Assembly (NCBI GenBank): GCA_964527395.1
Contig: CAZGQD010000002.1
Location: 1-64,000 of the forward strand
DNA from: GCA-2688265 sp964527395
GTDB lineage: Archaea; Nanobdellota; Nanobdellia; Woesearchaeales; GW2011-AR9
Length of the DNA: 64,000 nucleotides
Direction of reading: 5' to 3'
Shown here: positions 51,890-60,365 of the stretch, one piece after another
Position numbering within the stretch: the stretch's first letter is position 1
Layout of the letters: each line of letters opens with the position of its first letter
The notes under the pieces: generated by a model
Database searches by the model: none
Seen by the model: the letters and a program-made list of their open reading frames with translations, nothing else
What the model was told of the DNA's origin: nothing
Position numbers and translations under genes: made by a program

Positions 51890-53326
51890 TCACTTCTTCA
51901 CAACAACTTCATAAGCATTACTAGAATCAACAATATCAAATCCAAGCTTACGAACTTTCTCACGCAATTTGTCAGATTTCTTCCAATCCTTAGCCAAACG
52001 TGCTTCCAAACGTTCTTCACAAAGCACCTTTACTTCAGCAGGAACAGAAACTTTCTCTTTCTCAGCTCCAAGATTCAAACCAAGCACAGAATCAAAAGAA
52101 ACAATCAAAGCATATTTCTCAGAATCAGATAAATCATTATCTTTAAGCAAGTCCCAAACAAGCGCAACTACTTTTGGCATATTCAAATCATCATAAACTG
52201 CAGCTTCAAACGACTCCAAATACGAAATAGCAACCTCAGAAAGATTACCCCTACCAATCTTCTCCAAACTAACACCACTAGCACCACCAGAAATCAGACT
52301 CCAAACTCTTTTTTGCAACTTCTTTCTTGTTGCCTTAGCACCATCAAGGGCATTAAAAGAAAACTTAAGTGGCTTACGGTAATGAGCACTAAGACAAAAA
52401 TACCTATAATCAAGAGCAGAATAACCCTTCTCCTCAAGTACAGCCAAAGTCAAAAAATTATCCTTAGACTTAGACATCTTCTCTGAATCACCAATTACTA
52501 AAAACTCACCATGCATCCAGATCTTAACCCACGGATCAACACCTAAAGCCCCCTCACTTTGCGCAATTTCATTAGTATGATGCACAGATATATGATCAAT
52601 TCCTCCACAATGGATATCAAACTGCTTTCCAAGATACTTAGAAGACATAGCACTACACTCAATATGCCATCCAGGATAACCTACACCAAACCGACTCTCC
52701 CATTTCATAGCTTGTTTATCAAATTTTGATTTAGTAAACCACAACACAAAATCATGCACATTCTTTTTGTTTTTATCAACAGCAACACGGTTTTTTACAG
52801 CAGCTGACAAATCCAGCCCAGCAAGTTTGCCATAATCAGAAAGCTTAGATGTATCAAAATAAACATTCCCACCAGCCTGATAAACAAAACCGTTCTTATC
52901 CAACTTATCTATCATAGAAAGCTGCTCTTTGATATGATCTGTAGCTTTAGGACAAGTAGAAGGATCAAGCAAATTCAACTTTTTCATATCAGAAAAGAAC
53001 GCCTGCGTATAAAAGTCTGCAACTTCCCAGACAGTTTTCTTCTCACGCTTCGCACCCTTAAGCATTTTGTCTTCTCCAGCATCAGCATCATCAGTCAAAT
53101 GACCTACATCAGTAATATTCATTACATGATTAACTTTAAGACCAGCATATTCAAGCACACGACGAAGTATATCTTCAAACACATATGTTCGTAAATTACC
53201 TATATGAGCATAGTTATACACAGTAGGTCCACATGTGTAGAGTCCAACTTTCCCAGAAACTATCGGAACTAACTTTTCTTTGCTCCGACTAAGAGTATTA
53301 TACAAATAAATATCAGCTTTAGCCAT
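51890..53326 (-). CDS. cysS: cysteinyl-tRNA synthetase
   Basis: 478 residues from MAKADIYLYNTL. YTCGPTVYNYAHIGNLRTY carries the zinc Cys and the HIGH box, HIECSAM and GGIDHISVHHTNE the remaining zinc ligands, and KMSKSKDNF the KMSKS loop. It charges tRNA-Cys in the cytoplasm. The ATG at 53326 is favoured by a TATA box (CTATTTATAG, about 53347-53356) about 25 bp upstream, giving a leaderless mRNA; an upstream TTG extension is less likely. Divergent from the toxin-antitoxin pair. Confidence 0.95.
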   Translation of the reverse strand: MAKADIYLYNTLSRSKEKLVPIVSGKVGLYTCGPTVYNYAHIGNLRTYVFEDILRRVLEYAGLKVNHVMNITDVGHLTDDADAGEDKMLKGAKREKKTVWEVADFYTQAFFSDMKKLNLLDPSTCPKATDHIKEQLSMIDKLDKNGFVYQAGGNVYFDTSKLSDYGKLAGLDLSAAVKNRVAVDKNKKNVHDFVLWFTKSKFDKQAMKWESRFGVGYPGWHIECSAMSSKYLGKQFDIHCGGIDHISVHHTNEIAQSEGALGVDPWVKIWMHGEFLVIGDSEKMSKSKDNFLTLAVLEEKGYSALDYRYFCLSAHYRKPLKFSFNALDGAKATRKKLQKRVWSLISGGASGVSLEKIGRGNLSEVAISYLESFEAAVYDDLNMPKVVALVWDLLKDNDLSDSEKYALIVSFDSVLGLNLGAEKEKVSVPAEVKVLCEERLEARLAKDWKKSDKLREKVRKLGFDIVDSSNAYEVVVKK

Positions 53327-53400
53327 AACAGTCAAAACCAAAATATAACTATAAATAGCTTCCGCTACAATAAAAAACCACTTTATAGAAATATTTAAAT

Positions 53401-53420
53401 AGTAATACTATGGTATAACT
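53401..53420. promoter_or_regulatory. inverted-repeat operator of the RHH-PIN operon
   Basis: AGTAATAC and GTATAACT form an inverted repeat (7 of 8 positions) around TATG, between the TATA box (ATTTAAAT, about 53393-53400) and the ATG at 53424. The position suits binding of the ribbon-helix-helix antitoxin across the transcription start (inference). Confidence 0.5.
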
Positions 53421-53423
53421 TAT

Positions 53424-53618
53424 ATGAAGGCAATACCCGCAAAATTAACCGGACGTCTAGTTGAAGAAATGGACGAAATAATAAAAGATGGATGGTACGC
53501 AAACCGTTCCGAAATGATTAGATCAGCCTTAAGAGACATGATTAAGAGAACTAAAATAGAAAGGTTAGAAAAAGCAATACATGAGGATGTTAGGTGGGCA
53601 CTAAATGAAGAGAATTAG
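53424..53618 (+). CDS. ribbon-helix-helix antitoxin
   Basis: 64 residues. AIPAKLTGRLVEEMDEIIKDGWYANRSEMIRSALRDMI is a classic CopG/Arc fold: N-terminal DNA-contact strand, helix A, turn (NRSE) and helix B. The remainder (RTKIERLEKAIHEDVRWALNEEN) should bind the toxin. It overlaps the PIN gene by 14 bp. Likely represses its own promoter. Confidence 0.85.
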   Translation: MKAIPAKLTGRLVEEMDEIIKDGWYANRSEMIRSALRDMIKRTKIERLEKAIHEDVRWALNEEN

Positions 53619-54117
53619 TAAAGCTGTTTTCGATACAGGGCCATTTATTCATCTAGATGACATAAATTCTATAAAATTATTAAGATTATTCAAACTAATT
53701 TTAACAACAAAAGAAATTCTTGAAGAATCAAGAGAGCTTAAAGAAACTATTTTATCAACAAAAAACATCAAAATAAAAAAACTAAGCTCAAAAAACAAAA
53801 ATTTCAGTAAAGCCCTATGTGAAATTTACGAAATTCATTTAGGTGAAGCAACAGCAATTTCTCTTTGCAAACAAGAAAAAGTAAAACTTTTTTTCACAGA
53901 TGATCTAGATGCACGTAAAACTGCAAAAAATTTAGGCCTAAAAGCTCATGGAACAATAGCAATTATACTAAAATCTTTAAAAAATAACTTAATTAATAAA
54001 AAACAAGCTTTTTCACTTGTAGAAAATCTTTACCACAATTCAAGTTTATTTTTAACTGAAAAGCTTTTCAAATTTGTTTGTGCAAGTATTGATAAATTCA
54101 AACAAAAAAACATCTAA
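53605..54117 (+). CDS. PIN-domain toxin (VapC-like)
   Basis: 170 residues. AVFDTGPFIHL (first acidic residue), LGEATAISLC (second), FFTDDLDARKTAKNLGLKAHGT (third and fourth) are the PIN nuclease motifs in order. Typical toxins cut tRNA or rRNA; the target is unknown. Paired with the RHH antitoxin. It is longer than average VapC (about 130), with a Lys-rich C-terminus. Ends 4 bp into the convergent transposase remnant. Confidence 0.82.
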   Translation: MKRISKAVFDTGPFIHLDDINSIKLLRLFKLILTTKEILEESRELKETILSTKNIKIKKLSSKNKNFSKALCEIYEIHLGEATAISLCKQEKVKLFFTDDLDARKTAKNLGLKAHGTIAIILKSLKNNLINKKQAFSLVENLYHNSSLFLTEKLFKFVCASIDKFKQKNI

Positions 54118-54772
54118 ATCCACTTCACTTCACCTTGTAAAACAATTCCATTCAACATATTGTTCACAAGATGTTTATTTTTAACGTTTTTGATACTCTT
54201 GTATCTAAATAACTGCAATCTCCTATTAAGTTTCTTCTCAAATTTCTCCAAAAATGGAAAATCTTCAACTTTCTCTGACAAAATTGACGTCCTCCCAGTC
54301 CTAAAGGATCTCCCTTCGGTCGACTTCTTCCCTCTGGTCAGAAGCTGGGATTCCCTGTGTAGGCAGCTTTTGGCGTGATGATCCTCTAAATATTTCTTCG
54401 CTTTTTCCAAGGTAATATGGCCTACACTTCCCATCAATTTCCCTGGACTCCATAAACTTCCTTTTTTGTATATTCTTCTCAATTCTGGAAAAGCCAAAAA
54501 AAGCATTCTCGAAGTATAACCTTTCAAAAGGAAGACTCCTTTTGATGGTGACATTGTCAAAGGAAATAATATTACAACATGTACGTGATTTACATCAACT
54601 TCACAATCATAAATTACCAAGTTGTGTTTTTTGCAACTTCGTGCAAAAAAGTTTTACAGATATCTCTCATTTTTTTCGAAAATATCTTATATCTGTACTT
54701 CGTACACCATTGTAAATGCCATTGATTCCAACCTACAGAGCGGATATAGGCATGTTGTTTGTAAATGTTCAT
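54114..54772 (-). pseudogene. tnpA: IS200/IS605-family TnpA transposase, frameshifted
   Basis: The N-terminus lies in one frame from ATG 54772 (NQWHLQWCTKYRYKIFSKKMRD), preceded by a strong ribosome site AGGAGGTG. It hits a stop at 54614, just after a run of six A. The rest continues in the next frame: DVNHVHVV (HUH motif), GYTSRMLFLAFPEL, GSLWSPGK, and AKKYLEDHH with the catalytic Tyr. One base indel, or ribosomal slippage at A6, would rejoin the parts. The reading frame then runs past the normal TnpA end through the right-end region to 54114. Confidence 0.8.
54281..54367 (-). ncRNA. omega/reRNA-like right-end sequence without TnpB
   Basis: On the minus strand just after the TnpA core: ACACAGGGAATCCCAGC, a GC-rich structured middle, then CTGGGAGGACGTCAATTTTG. 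A GGGAATCCC-like block and terminal GGATGTCAA-like block are typical of TnpB transposon ends that encode the guide RNA; CCCAG pairs with CTGGG. No TnpB gene is present. It is at most a relic or a stand-alone guide RNA; resemblance judged from memory. Confidence 0.4.
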
Positions 54773-54850
54773 TTTTCCCACCTCCTGTGGGACACATCAC
54801 TTTACCATAAAACGAACAACAAGAAATTATTCAAAAATGTAACGCCATTC

Positions 54851-54901
54851 ATCCCATACCTAAAGGTACGCTTTGCTGTTTAAACAGCAAAGCTATGGGA
54901 T
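54851..54901 (-). mobile_element. left-end hairpin of the IS200/IS605 copy
   Basis: ATCCCATA (54851-54858) pairs with TATGGGAT (54894-54901) around a perfect 24-nt palindrome with half GCTTTGCTGTTT (54870-54893). It lies about 80 bp upstream of tnpA on its 5' side, where IS200-type elements carry the hairpin recognised by TnpA. The element thus spans roughly 54280-54905. Confidence 0.65.
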
Positions 54902-55077
54902 TTCTGGCTAAGAATTCTTAACCAATAAAACACCTTTCAAGCACAAAAGTAGACTTAAAGTGCACATTTTTCTTTCTCCGAGCTTATAAACAAAAGCACC
55001 AATTCATTCTACAAGGCAAAACAAAAGCTTGCCAAAAACACTTCCGAAATAACAAAACAACAATGAGGTAAATAAAA

Positions 55078-55707
55078 ATGACAGAAACCACCACCAAAAA
55101 TAATAAATCATTAACAAAGAAAGTATTTGCACTAGGAACATTAGGTCTTATTGGATCAACCATGCTAACAGCAGCTTATGCAGCAGACGACGATTCAAAC
55201 ACAGTTGATGTAAACGCAGAAAGACCTGAAAGCTTCATGCAAAACGAAGAAATCAAAGCCGCAATTGATGCTGGTGACTACGAAACTTTTATCGAATTAG
55301 CAAGTGAATACAACGAAAATATTGAAAACATCATCACTGAAGAAAGATTCGTTAAACTTCTAGAACAAAAAGCTATCCATGATGCTATCCAAGACGCAGT
55401 TTTAAACAATGACTATGACGCTTGGGTTGAAGCTATGCAAAGCCTACCAAATGGTGAAGCAATCACAGAACTGATCGAAGAATCTGACTTCACATATCTG
55501 GTAGAGATGCATGAATTAAGATCTGCTGGTGAACATGAAGAAGCTAGAGAAATAGCGCAAGATTTAGGCTTAACAGAACTTCATGAAGAAGCAAGAGAAG
55601 AGCGAAGAGAAGTTAGAGAAAGAATCGCTGAAGAAAAAGGCGTAGATGTAGAGGATCTAGAACCTAAACAAAAACGTGGAATCTTAAACAGATTATTCAG
55701 AAGGTAA
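55078..55707 (+). CDS. secreted acidic helical protein, 209 aa
   Basis: Signal peptide (KKVFALGTLGLIGSTMLTAAYA) ending AYA-AD, then an acidic helical body with repeated short motifs (IKAAIDAGDYETFIELA; IQDAVLNNDYDAWVEAM) about 45 residues apart, and a charged C-terminus ending in the basic KRGILNRLFRR. The DY(E/D)xxxEx repeats recall small DPANN exported proteins of unknown role. A TATA box (GCTTATAAAC, about 54983) and GAGGT before the ATG indicate a leader of about 65 nt, unlike the leaderless genes. Confidence 0.7.
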   Translation: MTETTTKNNKSLTKKVFALGTLGLIGSTMLTAAYAADDDSNTVDVNAERPESFMQNEEIKAAIDAGDYETFIELASEYNENIENIITEERFVKLLEQKAIHDAIQDAVLNNDYDAWVEAMQSLPNGEAITELIEESDFTYLVEMHELRSAGEHEEAREIAQDLGLTELHEEAREERREVRERIAEEKGVDVEDLEPKQKRGILNRLFRR

Positions 55708-55732
55708 ACATAATTTAGCCAAAAAGAAGATT

Positions 55733-55844
55733 GTAGTGCCGCCCATCGAGGCCCTAAATTACAATCCAAAAAATAAACAAACTGAAAATCCTAAGGATTT
55801 TACTGATATTAATTGTAATTTAGATCTGGGCCGTGCCGCACTAC
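55733..55844. repeat. large imperfect inverted repeat after the secreted-protein gene
   Basis: Left arm 55733-55764 (GTAGTGCCGCCC...CTAAATTACAA) and right arm 55813-55844 (TTGTAATTTAG...GCACTAC) form a 32-nt inverted repeat; the loop holds a further palindrome AAAATCC-TAA-GGATTTT. The GC-rich end stands out in AT-rich DNA. No second copy is in the window. It might be a fourth repeat type or a terminator for the 55.1-kb gene. Downstream to 56048 only T-rich DNA with two GGGCCC sites is seen. Confidence 0.6.
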
Positions 55845-56048
55845 TATTTTCTTTGCATACAAAAACACCCTTTTTTTTCTTTTTTTAAACCTCAAACCAA
55901 CAAAACACCCATATTTTCCCCACACCTCTTTGGCTTAACAGCCATAGTACACACACGACCACATTTGGGCCCATTGACCATTTTGGGCCCTCTTTTTTCT
56001 CCATTTTCAATATAAACACTTTAAATATTAGCTAAAAAAACAAAAACC

Positions 56049-56867
56049 ATGCCACTACTTAGCCTTTTAGGAGACCCAACAACATACCAAGGACTCCAAA
56101 CAGATACTTTCATAGATTATGCTGCAAGAGAATTACATAGAAAAACACTTCGCTACGAACTAGCTATTTTCAAATACGGAACTTTACCCGAACCAACAAT
56201 CAAACAAATCTTCAAAAAAGCTGAAATTATATCCAGAGGACACGCTTCTCCAGGAATTTACTTAGAACTAGATCAATCTACAAGAGGCTTATTCACAGAA
56301 GATGGTAGAGTTCCTTTCTACAGAGCCTTAGTTGGAAGATTCATTGACGCTTTAGAACAAACAAGGTTCGGTGAAACTGATGAAGCAAGAAGATTAAGAG
56401 AATTATATGAAACTAGCTTTGATGAAATTTACAACACAGAAGAGATAGGATATAGGCCAGATGGAAATTACCTACCTGACCCCCTCTTAAAACAATTTTT
56501 CAACATCGGAATGAATTTAAGCACACTTGTAAATTCAATTACACAAAAATGGTATCATCCAATTCCTTTAATCAACATTTCCACAGTTCCAAATTTCCCT
56601 AAAGGTGCAGTTACTGTTGAAGAAAACCCAGAAAATGCAATCATCCCTCAAAATTCAGGAGAACTTGAAGCAGCTACAAGCCATACACTCACTCTTTTAC
56701 AAGACTTATTTAAAGGCGGAAAACATATGAGAAAAGGAATTGCCTTTCCAGGTTGGACTGCAGAAGTTTTAACAAATTCAACAAGAAATCAAAGATGGTT
56801 CAAAAGCCATTTTAATGAGAGAGGTATTTTAGAAGAATTAGGTTTTAAAGACAAATTCTACATATAA
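56049..56867 (+). CDS. unknown protein, 272 aa
   Basis: No family recognised. Starts MPLLSLLGDPTTYQ; soluble, mainly helical in the first 130 residues (YAARELHRKTLRYELAIF) and mixed afterwards, with HPIPLINISTVPNF and a basic end. No signal peptide. It stands between two exported-protein genes on the same strand, but spacing (67 bp to the next) suggests its own transcript. Confidence 0.6.
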   Translation: MPLLSLLGDPTTYQGLQTDTFIDYAARELHRKTLRYELAIFKYGTLPEPTIKQIFKKAEIISRGHASPGIYLELDQSTRGLFTEDGRVPFYRALVGRFIDALEQTRFGETDEARRLRELYETSFDEIYNTEEIGYRPDGNYLPDPLLKQFFNIGMNLSTLVNSITQKWYHPIPLINISTVPNFPKGAVTVEENPENAIIPQNSGELEAATSHTLTLLQDLFKGGKHMRKGIAFPGWTAEVLTNSTRNQRWFKSHFNERGILEELGFKDKFYI

Positions 56868-56933
56868 AAGTCCAACTAAGCTACCACCACAAAAGCAGTA
56901 ACATTTATTATCTAAAACATCAACATAACACGT

Positions 56934-58973
56934 ATGAAAATAAACAAACTAATAATAATAACAATCATACTAACTACAATCTTAACAACCAGCATTCTAG
57001 CCCAAGAAGTAAACACTGGAATCAAAGAAGAACTAGAAAATCTATACCAATACGAATCCTTAGAAGCAACTGTCACTGTTGACGGACAATTTACTATTGA
57101 AGGAAGCGATAAAAGTGCAAGTGCAGATGAACTAACAACTACTATCAGTATTTTCCCATACCAAAATTTCTATCAAACCTTATTAGACATATCAACAACT
57201 AGCCAAGCAACAAATGAAAACATCAACGAAGATAATCACGAAATCACACTAGAATACGAAAATCCAGAAATAACAAGCCACGAGTTCTCAATCAACAGTA
57301 AAATAAAAACATCAAGTGCAAACCACAAACTAACAAAAAAAGTTGACTTCCCAATCAAACTAACTGAAGAAGAAATAAACAATAACAACTTAAACGAATA
57401 CCTTAAAGTTACCGAAACTATAGATTGGGAAACAAAAGCAATCCAAGCAAAAGCAGCTGAACTCTCCCAAAACAAAGATGACCTCTTCGAAGTAACTTTC
57501 GCTTTAGCATATTGGGTTGAAGAAAACATTGAATACGATTTATCCACATTAAATTCAGAATCCTCATTAAAAGCTTCCACAGTTCTACAAAACAAAAACG
57601 GTGTTTGTGATGAAATGACTAGCCTTTTCTTAGCAATGTCAAGATCCTTAGGCATCCCTGCTAAATTTGTATCTGGTCTAACTTACTCAAACTCAGAATT
57701 ATTCGACGAACCTTGGCAAGCTCACGGTTGGGCAGAAGTTTACTTCCCAGATCACGGTTGGGTAACTTTCGATCCTACCTTTGGTCAATATGGTTATGTT
57801 GACGCAACTCATATTCCAATGAAAGAAAGCTCAGATCCAAAAGAATACTCTTCCCAATTTTCTTGGTTAGGCTCAGACATTGAATTAACAAACAGCCAAA
57901 TTGAATTCAATCCAGAAATTACCAGCAGGGGCGACATCAGAGAAAGCCCATACAATTTAAACATAGAAATCCTATCAAACACAGTCCAATTTGGCTCATA
58001 CAACCTAATTACTGCTTATTTAGATAGTAAAGACAACAGTTATACAACATCAACCTTAGAACTCTTCGTTCCGCAAGAGATTGAAGTAATCTCCAAAACA
58101 AAACAAAGTACCATCATTCCAACACAAAACACTAAAGCAATTTACTGGTTAATCAAAGTAGACCCTAATCTAAAAGAAGGCTACTCATACACCTTTCCTT
58201 ACGTTATCAGAACAGATTTAGGAGAAACAATAGAAAACAAATTCACTTCTAATGAAGTAGATCAATCATTCACAAAAGAAGAATTAGAACAAATCATACC
58301 TACAGAAAAAAGCCTATCAGCTTTAGAGAAAATCAGCGTTAACTGTGACTATGAAACAACTATTCAATTAGGCACAGAAAACCCAATCACATGTCAAATC
58401 AAAAACATCCATAGTAACCCAATAAACAACCTACAAGTCTGTCATCAAAACAACTGCCAAACACAAAACTTAGACATTGCTCAAACAATCACTTTTGACA
58501 GCACAATCACAGAATCAACTTCAGGCTTCAAGAGTCAAAGTATCTCAGTTACCAACAACGACTTAGAATACACCTTAATTTTACCACTACAGGTACAAGA
58601 CACTCCAAACCTCAATATCGAAATTGACGCACCAACAACTGTAAATTTAAACGAAGACTACACAATCAAACTTAAACTAACCCAGGACTCCTTCACTCAA
58701 GTAGACCTTCTAAACATCAGCCTAGAAGTAGCTCCTTCTACATTCAATTGGGAAGTAGAAAACTTTCAAGGTGAAGAAACAATCACACTAGAAACAAACT
58801 CAAAGAACCTTAAAAAGAACAACGAAATCATAGTAACATACAATTGGAAAGACCAAAATGGCAATTTCCACGAAAAAACCACAAAAACAGAACTAAATAT
58901 TACTCCAAACACAACAAAAGACAAGTTCATGCTCCTAATAAACAGATTAAACATCTTCTTCGCCAGCATCTAA
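56934..58973 (+). CDS. secreted transglutaminase-like protein
   Basis: 679 residues. Signal peptide about 1-23 (LIIITIILTTILTTSILAQE). Residues about 185-285 form a transglutaminase-like core: NGVCDEMTSLF (Cys224), WQAHGWAEVYFPDHGWV (His264) and TFDPTFG (Asp280), so the catalytic triad is complete. The N-terminal 150 residues are beta-rich; the C-terminal 390 look like immunoglobulin-type strands with a CxxNNC pair, ending in a hydrophobic LLINRLNIFFASI. Such proteins act as extracellular proteases or crosslinkers of surface proteins. Confidence 0.85.
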   Translation: MKINKLIIITIILTTILTTSILAQEVNTGIKEELENLYQYESLEATVTVDGQFTIEGSDKSASADELTTTISIFPYQNFYQTLLDISTTSQATNENINEDNHEITLEYENPEITSHEFSINSKIKTSSANHKLTKKVDFPIKLTEEEINNNNLNEYLKVTETIDWETKAIQAKAAELSQNKDDLFEVTFALAYWVEENIEYDLSTLNSESSLKASTVLQNKNGVCDEMTSLFLAMSRSLGIPAKFVSGLTYSNSELFDEPWQAHGWAEVYFPDHGWVTFDPTFGQYGYVDATHIPMKESSDPKEYSSQFSWLGSDIELTNSQIEFNPEITSRGDIRESPYNLNIEILSNTVQFGSYNLITAYLDSKDNSYTTSTLELFVPQEIEVISKTKQSTIIPTQNTKAIYWLIKVDPNLKEGYSYTFPYVIRTDLGETIENKFTSNEVDQSFTKEELEQIIPTEKSLSALEKISVNCDYETTIQLGTENPITCQIKNIHSNPINNLQVCHQNNCQTQNLDIAQTITFDSTITESTSGFKSQSISVTNNDLEYTLILPLQVQDTPNLNIEIDAPTTVNLNEDYTIKLKLTQDSFTQVDLLNISLEVAPSTFNWEVENFQGEETITLETNSKNLKKNNEIIVTYNWKDQNGNFHEKTTKTELNITPNTTKDKFMLLINRLNIFFASI

Positions 58974-59035
58974 AGCAAAAACACCAATAAAATTAGCAAC
59001 AAACCTTTCTCAACAGATACAAAAAACTCATAAAA

Positions 59036-59174
59036 GGAAGAAAAGGACGCCGTCTCTTACTGGCAATTACATCCAACTCAAGACTTAAACAACGAGCATT
59101 TTCCAAGTCATGCTTGGAAAATTAAAAGCGAAGTGGTCACGCCTGCTCTAGATCTGACCGCGCCTTTTCCTTCC
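59036..59174 (-). repeat. family A structured repeat, copy A7
   Basis: On the minus strand arms GGAAGGAAAAGGCGCGGTC and GACGGCGTCCTTTTCTTCC pair over 19 positions with two G-U, one A-C and one G-G. The core has TTACTGGCAATTAC, AACGAGCATTTTCCAAG paired with CTTGGAAAAT and GCGAAGTGGTCACGCCTGC. The central hairpin differs from A5/A6 in both arms (CCAAG/CTTGG against TCAAG/CTTGA). It lies 80 bp downstream of the HAD-phosphatase stop. Confidence 0.78.
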
Positions 59175-59243
59175 GAAAAAAGAATTCTATCTACTTCATC
59201 TTGACTTCCATTCAATCCCCTTTATCCCAATCTTTCCAAGAAT

Positions 59244-59284
59244 GCAGAAGTCTCTACTTCTGCGTCTGGAAAATAAGATTTTCC
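59244..59284 (-). repeat. family C double-hairpin repeat, copy C4, across a stop codon
   Basis: On the minus strand: GGAAAAT-CTT-ATTTTCC, linker AGACGC, GCAGAAGT-AGAG-ACTTCTGC, then ATTCTTGG. The HAD gene reads through the first hairpin and its TAG stop lies in the loop of the second. The reading frame differs from C2 and C3, so what is conserved is nucleic acid structure, not peptide. Confidence 0.72.
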
Positions 59285-59880
59285 AAGAACAAAGTCAACT
59301 CATCGAAACTAGAAACAATAGCCTCAGGCTCCCCTTTCTCCAAAACTTCACGTGAATGAAAGCCAAAATCTACACAAACCGACTTCACTCCTACCTCTTT
59401 AGCCTCAAGCACATCTCCAACTGTATCTGTTATAAACAAACAATCAGAACTACTAAACCCATACTTTTCAAAAAGCATAGAAAACTTCTCCTTTTTGGAA
59501 CGACACTCCTCAGCCCCAAACACTTCTTTAAAGACAGAAGCTCCATTCAACCCTAAATACTTAGAAATTATCTTAGAACTCCCTGAACTAACAATATAAA
59601 GGTCATAAACAGATGACAAACCTGCTAAATAATCACGCAATTTATCATCCATCACTAATCTACACATCTCATTGAACACAAATGATCTATATCCATACCA
59701 ATTAACCTTCTTTAGTTCTTCTGGAACACAATCAAAAAAATTCCCATTATGCATATCTCTATAGACTTGCGCATCTACTTCAAAACCCACATAAGAGCTA
59801 ACTTTAGAACGATGAAATTCAAAAGTATCTTGTAATACTCCATCAAAGTCAAAAATTAGTACTTTTACCACAAAGATCAC
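59254..59880 (-). CDS. HAD-superfamily phosphatase, phosphoglycolate phosphatase-like
   Basis: 208 residues. LIFDFDGVLQDT (nucleophile Asp and acid/base Asp), YIVSSGSSKII (motif II), KKEKFSMLFEKYG (motif III Lys) and FITDTVGDVLEAKEVG (motif IV) are in order, with a small helical cap between I and II. Substrate unknown. The start is GTG at 59880, with a second GTG three codons later that fits the TATA box spacing better. The last residues (NLIFQTQK) come from repeat C4. Confidence 0.85.
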   Translation of the reverse strand: MIFVVKVLIFDFDGVLQDTFEFHRSKVSSYVGFEVDAQVYRDMHNGNFFDCVPEELKKVNWYGYRSFVFNEMCRLVMDDKLRDYLAGLSSVYDLYIVSSGSSKIISKYLGLNGASVFKEVFGAEECRSKKEKFSMLFEKYGFSSSDCLFITDTVGDVLEAKEVGVKSVCVDFGFHSREVLEKGEPEAIVSSFDELTLFLENLIFQTQK

Positions 59881-59909
59881 ACAAAAAACCCTAATTATAA
59901 ACTTTTAGC

Positions 59910-60239
59910 TTAAGAAAAATAATCAAATGTAACTATAATATATTCTACACATCCTGCACTAACATACTTACTTTCATTCGAAACCCATACTCTAGTAACT
60001 CCACTACTGGCACCGAGCACTTCCATATTTGTACTTGCCAAAGCCATATTTGCTAAACCAATAGGATATTTTGTCCCTAACCTAACAACTCCACCCTCCT
60101 CATCAGTAAAATCTCCACTTCTAAATGCATTAAGCATCCCTTTTTTAAAGTCAACTCTTATTTGTTCAACTAAATCAATTCTTCCAGAACTTAAAGAAAC
60201 ATATCCTCTAGAACCAAAAACTCCTTGTTCATTTATCAT
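59910..60239 (-). CDS. small beta-rich unknown protein, 109 aa
   Basis: No family recognised. MINEQGVFGSRGYVSLSSG start, beta-rich with an ASSGVTRVWVSNES segment, and no signal or membrane span. A TATA box (GCTTATAAATTG, about 60262-60271) lies about 27 bp before the ATG, so the mRNA is probably leaderless. Confidence 0.55.
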   Translation of the reverse strand: MINEQGVFGSRGYVSLSSGRIDLVEQIRVDFKKGMLNAFRSGDFTDEEGGVVRLGTKYPIGLANMALASTNMEVLGASSGVTRVWVSNESKYVSAGCVEYIIVTFDYFS

Positions 60240-60365
60240 AAAAATTCCAGCAAATCACCAATTTATAAGCATTTCGACACAAGAACACATTAAAAAAATC
60301 TATACTCAATCTAAGAAGCTAACATTATTAAAAAATAAAAAAAAGAAAATAAAAAACTTCAGAAT

